Source of the DNA: Sphingopyxis sp.
Lineage (GTDB): Bacteria; Pseudomonadota; Alphaproteobacteria; Sphingomonadales; Sphingomonadaceae
Direction of reading: 5' to 3'
Assembly (NCBI RefSeq): GCF_016793825.1
Contig: NZ_JAEULM010000030.1
Location: 1 to 64,000, forward strand
DNA length: 64,000 nucleotides
The notes below the pieces were generated by a model. That model saw nothing but the letters and a program-made list of their open reading frames with translations. It was not told the DNA's origin and did no database searches. Shown here piece by piece: positions 8,262 to 16,514 of this stretch. Each line of letters opens with the position of its first letter. Position 1 is the first letter of the stretch. The position numbers and the translations under genes were made by a program.

Positions 8262-10244
8262 ATGATTTCGGGAAAACACGCCATCTGGAGCACGGTGGCA
8301 GCTTTGGGCATGGCTTTCGTCCCTGCTGGTGGCGCGCAGGCGCAGGACAAGGACAATGCGGCGCGGTTCGGAGCGCTTGAATCGATTCTGGATGTCAGCT
8401 TGTCACCCGACGGCAAACAGCTGGCGTTTATCGAGCAGGGCGTGAAGCGAATGCGCCGTCTTTATGTCGTCGATACGACGGAAGGCGCCCGGCCGCGGCA
8501 GATTTTGTCGAGCGACGGAGGGGCGGGGGGCAATCTGAGCTGGTGCGGCTGGGTGACGGCGACCCGGCTTGCGTGCCAGACGTTCGCGCGCGCCCAGGTC
8601 GCCGGCGACATCTATGGCGCGACGAACATCATTGCCCTCGATGCGGCGGGCGGAAATCTCAAGGTTCTCAGCAACCGCCGAAACAGCCGTTCGCTCTATT
8701 CCGATTTTCGTGGTGGCAGCGTGCTCGATTGGTCGGCATCGGACAATGGGTCGCTGCTGATGACGCGCAGCTATGTTCCCGAGTATGATACGGGGACAAG
8801 AATCGCCAGTCGCAGGGAAGGTCTGGGAGTCGATCAAATCGATTCCGTAACAGGGGCTTCGCATCGTGTGGAGGTCCCCAACGACGACGCGATTTTCTAT
8901 CTTTCCGACGGCCATGGACAGGTCCGCCTGATGGCGACCCAGTCGTGGATGGGCAGCGGTCAGATAAACCCGATCATCCACTTTCTTTATCGTCCGAAAG
9001 GCGGAGGAAACTGGAAACCGCTGTCGGATTACGACGTTGCCAGTGAAAAGGGATTTGAGCCGCTCGCGATCGACCCGTCTACCGACCGCGTATTCGGTTT
9101 CGACCGCGTGGACGGGCGCAAGGCCGTGGTGGCGATGCCGCTCGATGGCAGCGGCGCGGCGACGACCATCTATGCGCATCCTGAGGTCGATGTCGATGAC
9201 ATCATTCGGATCGGTCGCAACGGCCGGATCGTTGGCGTTTCCTTCGCCACCGACAAGCGTGTTTCGGTGATGACGGACCCTGCGATGGAGCGGATGACCG
9301 AGGCGTTGTCAAAGGCGCTTGGAGGAAAGCAGATATTGATCTCCGATGCCTCGGCCGATGAGAGCAAATATCTTGTCCGCGCGAGTTCCGACACCGACCC
9401 TGGGCAATATTTCCTCTTCGATCCAAAGGCGAAAATACTGCGGCCGTTGCTTGGTGAGCGTGATGCGCTTGCTTCGCTGACGCTCTCGCCAGTCCAGCCC
9501 ATCAACTATCCGGCTGCGGATGGCACGATGATACCAGGCTACCTGACGCTGCCGCCTGGTCGCAGTGACGCGAAAGGACTGCCCGCTATCGTCATGCCGC
9601 ATGGTGGGCCGTCCGCCCGCGACGAGTGGGGTTTCGACTGGATGGCGCAATATTTCGCGCAAAGCGGCTATGCGGTGCTGCAGCCCAATTTCCGCGGTTC
9701 GTCGGGCTATGGCGATGCCTGGTATCAGAAGAACGGCTTTCAATCGTGGCGCACTGCGATCGGCGACGTCACCGACGCGGGGCGATGGCTGGTTTCCGCG
9801 CAACAGGGGGCTGACCCGGCAAAGCTGTCGATCGTCGGTTGGTCATACGGTGGCTACGCCGCGCTTCAGTCCGGCGTACTGGCCCCCGATTTGTTCAAGG
9901 CGATCGTGGCCATCGCACCCGTCACCGATCTGGATCAGTTGAAACGCGAGGAGGCCAGCAAGGGCGGCGGAGAGATCAACGCACGCTTCATCGGCTCCGG
10001 CCCCCACATCAAGGAAGGCTCACCGGCCCAGAATGCGGAAGCGATCAAGGTCCCCGTCCTGATGTTCCACGGGAGTTTCGATCAGAATGTCGATATCGCG
10101 CAATCGCGAACGATGAAGCGCGCGCTCGATGCGAAGGGCAAGCGCGCCGAATTGATCGAGTATCCCGAGCTGGCGCACAGTCTGGAAACGGGCGAGGCGC
10201 GAACGGATATGTTGCGCAAGATATCGGCCTTCCTGCCGCACTGA
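8262..10244 (+). CDS. S9-family prolyl oligopeptidase-type serine peptidase
   Basis: 660 aa: a signal peptide ending at AQA-QD (about residue 28), a beta-propeller region (about 35-390), then a C-terminal alpha/beta-hydrolase domain. The catalytic Ser is in VGWSYGGYAA, the Asp in MFHGSFDQNV and the His in ELAHSLE near the end; MPHGGPSARDEWGF is the usual oxyanion-side motif. It is probably a periplasmic peptidase that cuts small peptides (DPP-IV/acylaminoacyl type), but the specificity cannot be read. It is a monocistronic gene followed by a strong hairpin. Such S9 enzymes are abundant in sphingomonads. Confidence 0.9.
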   Translation: MISGKHAIWSTVAALGMAFVPAGGAQAQDKDNAARFGALESILDVSLSPDGKQLAFIEQGVKRMRRLYVVDTTEGARPRQILSSDGGAGGNLSWCGWVTATRLACQTFARAQVAGDIYGATNIIALDAAGGNLKVLSNRRNSRSLYSDFRGGSVLDWSASDNGSLLMTRSYVPEYDTGTRIASRREGLGVDQIDSVTGASHRVEVPNDDAIFYLSDGHGQVRLMATQSWMGSGQINPIIHFLYRPKGGGNWKPLSDYDVASEKGFEPLAIDPSTDRVFGFDRVDGRKAVVAMPLDGSGAATTIYAHPEVDVDDIIRIGRNGRIVGVSFATDKRVSVMTDPAMERMTEALSKALGGKQILISDASADESKYLVRASSDTDPGQYFLFDPKAKILRPLLGERDALASLTLSPVQPINYPAADGTMIPGYLTLPPGRSDAKGLPAIVMPHGGPSARDEWGFDWMAQYFAQSGYAVLQPNFRGSSGYGDAWYQKNGFQSWRTAIGDVTDAGRWLVSAQQGADPAKLSIVGWSYGGYAALQSGVLAPDLFKAIVAIAPVTDLDQLKREEASKGGGEINARFIGSGPHIKEGSPAQNAEAIKVPVLMFHGSFDQNVDIAQSRTMKRALDAKGKRAELIEYPELAHSLETGEARTDMLRKISAFLPH

Positions 10245-10248
10245 AACG

Positions 10249-10282
10249 AAAAGGGGCGGCCCGTTTCCGGACCGCCCCTTTG
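10249..10282. terminator. Bidirectional terminator
   Basis: AAAGGGGCGG...CCGCCCCTTT forms a long hairpin with A/T-rich feet on both sides. It lies between the convergent S9 peptidase and rpsD genes and can serve both. Confidence 0.85.
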
Positions 10283-10302
10283 AAATATGATGTTGAATCC
10301 GA

Positions 10303-10914
10303 TCAGCGCGAATAGAATTCCACGACGAGGTTCGGTTCCATCTTCACGGGATAGGGCACTTCATCCAGCGTCGGAACGCGAACGAAGGTCGACTTGGTGC
10401 CGTCGATCGCCAGATATTCGGGCAGATCGCGCTCGGGCAGGCTCTGCGCTTCGGCAACCAGCGCCATTTCCTGCGCCTTCTTGCCCAGGGTGACTTCGTC
10501 GCCCGGCTTCACGAGGCGGCTCGCGATGTTGCACTTCACGCCGTTCACATAGACGTGGCCGTGGCTGACGAGCTGGCGCGCCGAGAAGATGGTCGGCGTG
10601 AACTTCGAGCGATAGACCACTGCGTCGAGGCGGCGCTCCAGCAGACCGATCAGGTTCTGACCGGTGTCGCCCTTCATGCGCGAGGCTTCGAAATAGTTCT
10701 TCTTGAACTGCTTTTCGGTGATGTCGCCGTAATAGCCCTTCAGCTTCTGCTTCGCGCGGAGCTGGATGCCGAAATCCGACATCTTGCCCTTGCGGCGCTG
10801 GCCGTGCTGGCCCGGGCCATATTCGCGGCGGTTGACGGGGCTCTTCGGGCGACCCCAGATATTCTCGCCCATGCGGCGGTCGAGTTTATACTTGGCGCTC
10901 TGGCGCTTCGACAT
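10303..10914 (-). CDS. rpsD: 30S ribosomal protein S4
   Basis: 203 aa; S4 is a primary 16S rRNA-binding protein that nucleates 30S assembly. The sequence has the S4 N-terminal domain ([21 protein letters not shown]) and the S4 RNA-binding domain with [13 protein letters not shown] [16 protein letters not shown] and [20 protein letters not shown]. The start at 10914 ([14 protein letters not shown]) is the family N-terminus and has a GGAGAC upstream. It stands outside the alpha operon, alone, as in many Alphaproteobacteria. Two hairpins lie in its leader. Confidence 0.98.
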   Translation of the reverse strand: MSKRQSAKYKLDRRMGENIWGRPKSPVNRREYGPGQHGQRRKGKMSDFGIQLRAKQKLKGYYGDITEKQFKKNYFEASRMKGDTGQNLIGLLERRLDAVVYRSKFTPTIFSARQLVSHGHVYVNGVKCNIASRLVKPGDEVTLGKKAQEMALVAEAQSLPERDLPEYLAIDGTKSTFVRVPTLDEVPYPVKMEPNLVVEFYSR

Positions 10915-10936
10915 TGTCGTCTCCAATTTGCTGTGT

Positions 10937-10994
10937 GCCGAAGGATTTCGGCGGTTCCCGGGTCGCACCACATGGGCATGCGCCATGTGCGACC
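10937..10994 (-). promoter_or_regulatory. Hairpins in the rpsD leader
   Basis: Read towards rpsD there is a long stem, GGTCGCACATGG paired with CCATGTG-GTGCGACC (10961-10994), then a smaller GCCGAA/TTCGGC stem (10937-10952) about 25 bases before the start codon. S4 represses its own synthesis in other bacteria through a structured leader, so these may be autoregulatory. No conserved S4-leader element could be recognised. Confidence 0.4.
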
Positions 10995-11114
10995 GCCGCT
11001 TCACCGGGGTGCGGGGTCCATTGCGAAGGCGCGCGGTTAGACGGGAAGCTGCACGAAGTCAAGCCCGTGGCCCGATGCTGGACGAAGCGAAAAAAGCCGT
11101 TAAAGGCAGCGCGC

Positions 11115-11429
11115 ATGACCGCACCCAAATTGCCCCAAGACTGTGAAACGATGCGCGACGTGCGCGCCGGAGTCGATCAGGTCGATCGTGAGTTGGTCGC
11201 GATCCTTGCCCGCCGCTTCGGCTATATGGACGCCGCCGCCCGCATCAAGCCCGACCGCGAAAGCGTTCGCGACGAAGCGCGCAAAGCCGAGGTGCTCGAC
11301 AACGTCGCGCGCGAAGCCGAGGAGGCGGGGCTGGAGCCCGCGCGATTGCGTGCGGTCTGGAACGAACTGGTCGAACAGTCGATCGCGTATGAGGTCGTTC
11401 GCTGGGACCGCCTGCGCACAGGCGGCTGA
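11115..11429 (+). CDS. Chorismate mutase (AroQ class)
   Basis: 104 aa, all-helical. VRAGVDQVDRELVAILARRFGYMDAAARIK matches the first helix of AroQ-type chorismate mutases, including the active-site Arg-Asp pattern, and the closing WNELVEQSIAYEVVRWDR is the usual third helix. The enzyme converts chorismate to prephenate for phenylalanine and tyrosine; the PchB isochorismate-pyruvate lyase subgroup is close in sequence and cannot be excluded. Translation starts at ATG 11115. It reads divergently from rpsD and convergently with the small secreted protein after it. Confidence 0.85.
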   Translation: MTAPKLPQDCETMRDVRAGVDQVDRELVAILARRFGYMDAAARIKPDRESVRDEARKAEVLDNVAREAEEAGLEPARLRAVWNELVEQSIAYEVVRWDRLRTGG

Positions 11430-11435
11430 TCGCGC

Positions 11436-11672
11436 CTAATTTGTCGCGCCGCCTTGCGGCTTGTTGCTGTCGGAATTCGCGACTTCGCCCTTGGTCGGCG
11501 ATGGTTCGACGACCGTGCGGCACACCTTTTTGGGTACCGTGCTGCCGGTCATCTCGATCTTTTGGCAGACTTTTTTCGGCTTCGCCGGCTTGGCCGGCTG
11601 GGTTGTCGGGGTGCTATCGGGCGCAGTCGCGCTCGCGACCGCAAGGGTCAATGAAAGTGCAGTAAGCAGCAT
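11436..11672 (-). CDS. Small secreted protein with paired-Cys TGS motif (copy 1)
   Basis: 78 aa: a short signal peptide (MLLTALSLTLAVASA), a Thr/Pro/Lys-rich linker, then KPKKVCQKIEMTGSTVPKKV with two cysteines 15 residues apart flanking TGSxxxKK. The function is unknown. GGAG precedes ATG 11672 at a good distance. The next gene upstream (copy 2) is a clear paralogue with the same plan. The two cysteines could form a disulfide after export. Confidence 0.7.
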   Translation of the reverse strand: MLLTALSLTLAVASATAPDSTPTTQPAKPAKPKKVCQKIEMTGSTVPKKVCRTVVEPSPTKGEVANSDSNKPQGGATN

Positions 11673-11770
11673 GAAAATGCTCCAAAAGAGATGGGATCAG
11701 ACGTCACACGTCCGAACTGGCGCTGTCGGATAACGACGCCTCGTCATAGAATCGCTGAGACGTGCCGGAT

Positions 11771-12001
11771 TCAGTTACCGCCCTTGAACCGGACATCGCC
11801 ACGAAAATTGGAATCCTGATTGTTCCATTCTTCCTGGGTCTTGCAGATCTTTTTGCGCATGCGTGAACCGGTGTGTTCGTCTTCACGGCAGATTTTTGGG
11901 GGTTTGGGCGGTTTGGCGCTCTCAGTCGTCGGTACCGGGGTCGAAGAAGAATCCGGCGCTGCAGCGGACAGTAGAAGCGCGAAGGCGAGCGAAAGCATCA
12001 T
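11771..12001 (-). CDS. Small secreted protein with paired-Cys TGS motif (copy 2)
   Basis: 76 aa with the same layout as the neighbour downstream: signal peptide (MMLSLAFALLLSAAA), Pro/Lys linker, then PPKICREDEHTGSRMRKKIC. The Cys-x(n)-TGSxxxKK-(I/V)-Cys core is shared; the C-termini differ. Translation begins at ATG 12001, or the adjacent ATG at 11998, after TTGGAG. The family is not one I can name. Tandem duplication followed by divergence is the simplest reading. Confidence 0.7.
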   Translation of the reverse strand: MMLSLAFALLLSAAAPDSSSTPVPTTESAKPPKPPKICREDEHTGSRMRKKICKTQEEWNNQDSNFRGDVRFKGGN

Positions 12002-12027
12002 ATTCTCCAAAGTCAGATGGGCGCTCG

Positions 12028-12756
12028 TTATCGCGATCGAGGCGTTCTGCCAAGTGCGGTGACGATTCCGTGCATCATCCTGATATCATTGTGCGACCAA
12101 CCGGCTTTGGTGAGCATGGTCCGAAGCGTTCGTAGCGTCGCTTCCGTGCGGTCTTCCGGAAAGAAATAGCCGGCAGTGTCCAGATCACGAACGAAATGCT
12201 GGATGAGTGCTTCCAACTCGGCATGCGGGGCCGGAGGGTCGAGCGGCGCATCGGGCGGACTCGCCAGCGCGACGCCCTTCGACCATTCATAGGCCATCAG
12301 GATCACCGCCTGCGCCAAGTTGAGCGATCCGAATTCGGGATTGATCGGCACCGTGACAATCTTGTGCGCGAGCGCCACGTCGTCCGTCTCGAGCCCCGAA
12401 CGTTCGGGGCCGAACACATAGGCCGAACGACCGGCGTCCGCGTGCACCTCTTGCGCGGCAGCTTCCGGCGTAAGCACGGGTTTGCTGACACCGCGTTTGC
12501 GGACCGTGGTTGCATAGATCGTCGTGCAATCGGTAACCGCGTCGGCCAGCGTATCGAACAGGGTGGCGCGGGCGAGCACGACGTCGGCGCCCGACGCGGC
12601 CGGGCCGGCGTCAGGGTTGGGCCAGCCGTCGCGCGGCGCGACCAGGCGCAGCTCGGTCAGCCCGAAGTTGAGCATCGCGCGCGCAGCCTTGCCGATATTT
12701 TCGCCAAGCTGCGGCCGAACGAGGACGATGACGGGGGGAGGGGCTTTGTTCGCCAA
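12028..12756 (-). CDS. trmJ: SpoU/TrmJ-type tRNA (Cm/Um32) methyltransferase
   Basis: 242 aa, a SPOUT-class RNA 2'-O-ribose methyltransferase. Motif 1 is VLVRPQLGENIGKAARAMLNFG; the knot region carries AYVFGPERSGL and VPINPEFGSLNLAQAVILMAYE, which are the SAM-binding loops. TrmJ methylates position 32 of certain tRNAs; assignment to TrmJ rather than another SpoU paralogue rests on length and the C-terminal extension (FFPEDRTEATLRTLRTMLTKAG). It lies 3 bases after nrdR in the rpiB-glyA-nrdR operon. Confidence 0.85.
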   Translation of the reverse strand: MANKAPPPVIVLVRPQLGENIGKAARAMLNFGLTELRLVAPRDGWPNPDAGPAASGADVVLARATLFDTLADAVTDCTTIYATTVRKRGVSKPVLTPEAAAQEVHADAGRSAYVFGPERSGLETDDVALAHKIVTVPINPEFGSLNLAQAVILMAYEWSKGVALASPPDAPLDPPAPHAELEALIQHFVRDLDTAGYFFPEDRTEATLRTLRTMLTKAGWSHNDIRMMHGIVTALGRTPRSR

Positions 12757-12759
12757 GGA

Positions 12760-13224
12760 TCAGTTCTTATGTGCGGCCTCGGTAATCGAGGACGCAAATT
12801 CCTCGAAATCCTTGGCTTCGGTGAAATCGCGATAGACGCTCGCGAAGCGGATATAAGCGACATTGTCGAAGCCCTTGAGCGCTTCCATCACCATCGCCCC
12901 GATCTGCGCGGCCTGCACCTCGTTGTCCCCCGAGGTTTCGAGCTGGCGCTGGATGCCCGACACCAGCCGTTCGATGCGGGCGCCGTCGATCGGGCGTTTC
13001 CGGCACGCGATCTGGACGCTGCGCATCAGCTTCTCGCGGTCGAACGGCTCGCGTCCGCCGCCTGCCTTCAGGACGGCCACGTCACGGAGCTGGATGCGCT
13101 CAAAGGTCGTGAAGCGCGCACCGCAATCCTCGCACTGGCGACGACGGCGGATGGCGGCGCCATCCTCCGTCGGCCGGCTGTCCTTCACCTGACTGTCTTC
13201 ATGGCCGCAATAAGGACAACGCAT
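12760..13224 (-). CDS. nrdR: Transcriptional repressor of ribonucleotide reductase
   Basis: 154 aa. The N-terminal zinc ribbon has all four cysteines ([13 protein letters not shown] and CEDCGARF), and an ATP-cone domain follows (about 49-139), beginning [20 protein letters not shown]. NdrR senses ATP/dATP and represses nrd genes; no nrd gene is in the window. Its position directly after glyA and before trmJ fits a C1/nucleotide-metabolism operon, a common arrangement for nrdR. Confidence 0.96.
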   Translation of the reverse strand: MRCPYCGHEDSQVKDSRPTEDGAAIRRRRQCEDCGARFTTFERIQLRDVAVLKAGGGREPFDREKLMRSVQIACRKRPIDGARIERLVSGIQRQLETSGDNEVQAAQIGAMVMEALKGFDNVAYIRFASVYRDFTEAKDFEEFASSITEAAHKN

Positions 13225-13227
13225 GGA

Positions 13228-13446
13228 TCAGCGTTTCACCCGCGTATAAAGGGCGATCGCCGCCCCCGCGAACAGCCCGACCGGCCAGCTGACGACTGGA
13301 AGCACGGCCCCCGCGATCGCACCGACGACGCCGCCGGTCAGCACAGGGCGCGTCGACGGGTGGTCCATTCCCTGCTTGCCCATCGCCTTGACCTCTTCGA
13401 TCGTCAGCTCGACAAGTGTCGGTTCTTCGGGGGTTTGGCGCGCCAT
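13228..13446 (-). CDS. Small membrane protein in glyA-nrdR operon
   Basis: 72 aa: a soluble N-terminal part (MARQTPEEPTLVELTIEEV) and one or two hydrophobic helices near residues 38-66 (GGVVGAIAGAVLPVVSW, PVGLFAGAAIAL), ending in basic RVKR. No family is recognised. ATG 13446 has AAGGGA just upstream and lies 5 bases after the glyA stop, so it is translated within the operon; an earlier start at 13482 would overlap glyA. Confidence 0.65.
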   Translation of the reverse strand: MARQTPEEPTLVELTIEEVKAMGKQGMDHPSTRPVLTGGVVGAIAGAVLPVVSWPVGLFAGAAIALYTRVKR

Positions 13447-13451
13447 TTCCC

Positions 13452-14759
13452 TTATCCCTGATAGATCGGGAAGCGTTGGCACAGCGTGCGCACGCGGCCG
13501 CGGACATTCGCTTCGACATCGGCGTCGCCCTGTTCGCCCTTGTCGCGCAGCGCCTCAAGAACGTCGGCGACCATGTCGCCGATTTCCTCGAACTCGGCGA
13601 CACCGAAGCCGCGCGTGGTGCCTGCGGGCGAGCCGACGCGAATGCCGCTGGTCTTGACCGGCGGCAACGGATCGAAAGGAACACCGTTCTTGTTGCAGGT
13701 GATGGCGCTCCGCTCGAGCGCTTCGTCGGCATCGCGGCCGGTGATGCCGAGCGGGCGAAGGTCGATCAGCGCGAGGTGCGTGTCGGTGCCCCCCGCGACG
13801 ACATCGGCACCGCGCGCCTTCAGGCGGTTCGCCAGCGCCTGCGCATTGGCGATCGTCGCTTTCGCATAGTGCTTGAACTCGGGACGCAGCGCTTCGCCGA
13901 ACGCGACGGCCTTCGCGGCGATGACATGCATCAACGGGCCGCCTTGCAGGCCCGGGAAGACAGCCGAGTTGATCCGCTTGGCGATGGCTTCGTCGTTGGT
14001 CAGGATCATGCCCCCGCGTGGGCCGCGCAACGTCTTGTGCGTCGTGGTGGTCACGACATGGGCATGTTCCATCGGCGAGGGGTGCGCGCCGCCGGCGACG
14101 AGGCCCGCGAAATGGGCCATGTCGACCATCAGCAACGCGCCGACGTCATCGGCGATCGCACGGAACCGCGCGAAGTCGAGCGTGCGGGGATAGGCAGAGC
14201 CGCCGGCGATGATCAGCGCCGGGCGATGCTCCTTCGCCAGCGCCTCCACCTGATCGAAATCGACGAGGTGATCGTCGGCGCGGACGCCATATTGTACCGC
14301 GTTGAACCATTTGCCCGAGAGGGCGGGCGCCGCGCCATGGGTCAGGTGACCGCCGGCGTCGAGGCTCATCCCGAGGATCGTTGCGCCCGGCTTAGTCAGC
14401 GCCAGCATCACGGCGCCGTTGGCCTGTGCGCCCGAATGCGGCTGGACGTTGGCATAGCCGCAGTCGAACAATTGTTTCGCGCGGTCGATCGCCAGCGTTT
14501 CGACCTCGTCCGACGGCGCGCAGCCCTGATAATAGCGCTTGCCGGGGTAACCCTCGGCATATTTGTTCGTGAAGACCGATCCCTGCGCCTCCAGCACCGC
14601 CTTCGAGACGATGTTTTCCGACGCGATCAGTTCGATCTGATACTGCTCCCGCTCCATTTCATGCTTCATCGCGGCGGCAACGGCCGGGTCGGTCGCGGCG
14701 ACGCCATCGGTGAAATAGCCGGCCGATTTGATGGGCTTGTCGAGCGTTTCGGTGGTCAT
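13452..14759 (-). CDS. glyA: Serine hydroxymethyltransferase
   Basis: 435 aa, a PLP-dependent enzyme interconverting serine and glycine with transfer of C1 to tetrahydrofolate. The pyridoxal lysine is in [16 protein letters not shown] and the N-terminal [17 protein letters not shown] is diagnostic; [14 protein letters not shown] forms part of the folate and PLP site. It is cytoplasmic, normally a dimer or tetramer. It overlaps rpiB by four bases (ATGA), showing translational coupling. Confidence 0.98.
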   Translation of the reverse strand: MTTETLDKPIKSAGYFTDGVAATDPAVAAAMKHEMEREQYQIELIASENIVSKAVLEAQGSVFTNKYAEGYPGKRYYQGCAPSDEVETLAIDRAKQLFDCGYANVQPHSGAQANGAVMLALTKPGATILGMSLDAGGHLTHGAAPALSGKWFNAVQYGVRADDHLVDFDQVEALAKEHRPALIIAGGSAYPRTLDFARFRAIADDVGALLMVDMAHFAGLVAGGAHPSPMEHAHVVTTTTHKTLRGPRGGMILTNDEAIAKRINSAVFPGLQGGPLMHVIAAKAVAFGEALRPEFKHYAKATIANAQALANRLKARGADVVAGGTDTHLALIDLRPLGITGRDADEALERSAITCNKNGVPFDPLPPVKTSGIRVGSPAGTTRGFGVAEFEEIGDMVADVLEALRDKGEQGDADVEANVRGRVRTLCQRFPIYQG

Positions 14760-15208
14760 CGGCTGATCTCCAGTTGGGGCGGGTTGGAAAGCTTGTCGAC
14801 GCGGCGCGCATGGCGGTCGCCGGCGAAGTCGGTGGTCAGAAAGGCGGCTATGCAGGCTTTCGCCATGTCGATGCCGGTCAGGCGGGCACCCAGCGCAAGG
14901 ACGTTCGCGTCATTATGCTCACGCGAAAGCCTTGCCGACAGCGGTTCGGATACGAGCGCGCAGCGGCAGGCCGGGTTTCGATTGACCGAGATCGAGATGC
15001 CGATACCCGAACCGCACAGCGCGACGCCGCGTTCGGCGCTGCCGTCGGCAATGGCGGACGCGAGGCGATAGCCATAATCGGGATAATCGACGCTTTCGGG
15101 ACCATTGGTGCCCAGATCGGCAACATCATGCCCCTCGGCACGCAACCAGTCGGCGAGCACGGCTTTCAGCTCGTAAGCAGCATGGTCAGAGGCAATCGCG
15201 ATGCGCAT
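14756..15208 (-). CDS. rpiB: Ribose-5-phosphate isomerase B
   Basis: 150 aa, a LacAB/RpiB fold enzyme interconverting ribose-5-phosphate and ribulose-5-phosphate. Motifs are [15 protein letters not shown] (phosphate-binding Asp-His), the catalytic Cys region [17 protein letters not shown], and [15 protein letters not shown]. It is the first gene of the rpiB-glyA-small-nrdR-trmJ operon, so the operon promoter should lie in 15209-15320. Confidence 0.96.
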   Translation of the reverse strand: MRIAIASDHAAYELKAVLADWLRAEGHDVADLGTNGPESVDYPDYGYRLASAIADGSAERGVALCGSGIGISISVNRNPACRCALVSEPLSARLSREHNDANVLALGARLTGIDMAKACIAAFLTTDFAGDRHARRVDKLSNPPQLEISR

Positions 15209-15320
15209 CGGCGCGGCTCCCGCAGATCAAAGGGAATCGATGAGCGCGCTTTAGGCGAAGCTTTCAGGATTGACCATAAGCGAGGTGGCAAATTTGTGCC
15301 GTCAGCGATAAGGCGACGGC

Positions 15321-15485
15321 ATGTCTGATACGATCATGTCCGTGCTGATGCTGGCCGGCGTCGCGCTGACCGGCGGGGCGATCTATATCTTCCGGACCGG
15401 CGACCGGAAACGCGCGTTGCTGATGCTGGTCGCGGCGCTGGTGATGTTCGCCAACCTCGCCATCTGGTTGGTCCCGACACAGTAG
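15321..15485 (+). CDS. Very small two-helix membrane protein
   Basis: An open frame of 54 codons from ATG 15321 to TAG 15485 encodes MSDTIMSVLMLAGVALTGGA..., with two hydrophobic segments (about 6-24 and 33-50) separated by a basic turn, RTGDRKR. Composition and the two-segment hairpin argue that it is real, although only codon use and layout support it. The function is unknown. It is divergent from rpiB. Confidence 0.55.
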   Translation: MSDTIMSVLMLAGVALTGGAIYIFRTGDRKRALLMLVAALVMFANLAIWLVPTQ

Positions 15486-15488
15486 AAA

Positions 15489-15620
15489 GATCCTCCCCGC
15501 GGTGCAGCCGTGGGAGGGGGGCCGTCGCCGCAGGCGATAGTGGAGCGGCGGCAAGATCGCGCCATGCCCCTCCGTCAGCCCTTCGGGCTGCCACCTCCCC
15601 ATGGCTGCGCCACGGGGAGG
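15489..15620. repeat. Imperfect intergenic palindromic repeat
   Basis: The ends are CCTCCCCGCGG...CCGTGGGAGG and CCTCCCCATGG...CCACGGGGAGG, each a hairpin in itself. Between them lies GC-rich sequence including CAGCCCTTCGGGCTG, another small hairpin. The CCTCCCC/GGGGAGG theme recurs in other gaps of this window, so this is likely one copy of a dispersed chromosomal repeat. It may also act as a terminator for the flanking convergent genes. Confidence 0.65.
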
Positions 15621-15629
15621 GTAGAGTGG

Positions 15630-16286
15630 CTAGCGGATCGGCGAGTCGGGTGCGAGCCGCATATCCAGATAGTTATCGAGCGACTTCATCAACTGGTCGA
15701 GCTCATGCTCGAAGAAATGATTGGCGCGCGGGATCTCGTCGTGATGGATCGTGATGCCCTTTTGCGTGCGCAGTTTATCGACCAGCTTCTGGATCGCGGC
15801 CGGGGGGACGATCTCGTCCTGACCACCCGCGACGATGATGCCAGACGACGGGCAGGGCGCGAGGAAGCTGAAATCATACATGTTGGCCGGCGGTGCGACC
15901 GACAGGAAGCCGCGAATCTCGGGGCGGCGCATCAAAAGCTGCATGCCGATCCAGGCGCCGAAGCTGAAACCCGCGACCCAGGTCGTCTGTGCCTCGGGAT
16001 GGATCGACTGCACCCAGTCAAGCGCCGAGGCAGCGTCGCTGAGTTCGCCGATGCCGTTGTCGAACGTGCCCTGGCTGCGGCCCACGCCGCGAAAGTTGAA
16101 ACGCAGCACCGCGAAACCGCGCGCGACGAAGCTTTTGTACATCGCCTGGGTGATGCGGTCGTTCATCGTGCCGCCACCCTGCGGATGCGGATGCAGGATC
16201 AGCGCGACCGGCGCGCGCGGGCGCGGCGGGGGCGAAAAACGGCCTTCGATGCGGCCCTCGGGACCGGGGAAAATGACGTCGGGCAT
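15630..16286 (-). CDS. Alpha/beta hydrolase (dienelactone-hydrolase-like)
   Basis: 218 aa. HPHPQGGGTMND carries the oxyanion HGG-type element, FNFRGVGRSQG follows, the nucleophile is the Ser in GFSFGAWIG (about residue 107), and DEIVPP and ANHFFEHE supply the Asp and His near the end. This family of short alpha/beta hydrolases is widespread and its substrate is unknown. ATG 16286 has AAGAGGTG nine bases upstream; a start at 16316 would skip that ribosome site. It reads divergently from the cysteine desulfurase, with a Fur-like palindrome between them. Confidence 0.85.
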   Translation of the reverse strand: MPDVIFPGPEGRIEGRFSPPPRPRAPVALILHPHPQGGGTMNDRITQAMYKSFVARGFAVLRFNFRGVGRSQGTFDNGIGELSDAASALDWVQSIHPEAQTTWVAGFSFGAWIGMQLLMRRPEIRGFLSVAPPANMYDFSFLAPCPSSGIIVAGGQDEIVPPAAIQKLVDKLRTQKGITIHHDEIPRANHFFEHELDQLMKSLDNYLDMRLAPDSPIR

Positions 16287-16390
16287 GGGCGCACCTCTTA
16301 TCTTTTTTGAGCTCAAGGCCGAATCGCCGGCTGGCGGGGTGGCGGAGCGAAGCGGCGCCTATACAGAGAACAGGTCTCGACTTGCAACTT

Positions 16391-16407
16391 TTGCGAATCG
16401 TTCGCAA
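16391..16407. promoter_or_regulatory. Fur-like palindrome
   Basis: TTGCGAATCGTTCGCAA is a near-perfect 17-bp palindrome, seven bases each side of a three-base centre. It resembles the 7-1-7 palindromes bound by Fur-type iron regulators in Alphaproteobacteria. It lies about 105 bases from both the hydrolase and cysteine desulfurase starts. An iron role would suit the Fe-S genes downstream; the identity of the binding protein is inferred. Confidence 0.4.
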
Positions 16408-16514
16408 TAATGGGCTGTTTGACCGGCGTTCGCGATCGCCGATCCGGTCCGGGATGACGACCAGTCCGCGCGGTCATACGGGCATCGCTCGACACCAACG
16501 GGATTAGCGGGCAA

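Noticed and set aside
8028..8279. 83-codon minus-strand frame between the PEP-CTERM and S9 genes
   Set aside because: There is no ribosome site, no family resemblance, and it covers the expected promoter region.
15209..15320. Glycine or SAM riboswitch ahead of rpiB-glyA
   Set aside because: No conserved riboswitch core could be recognised in the short leader.
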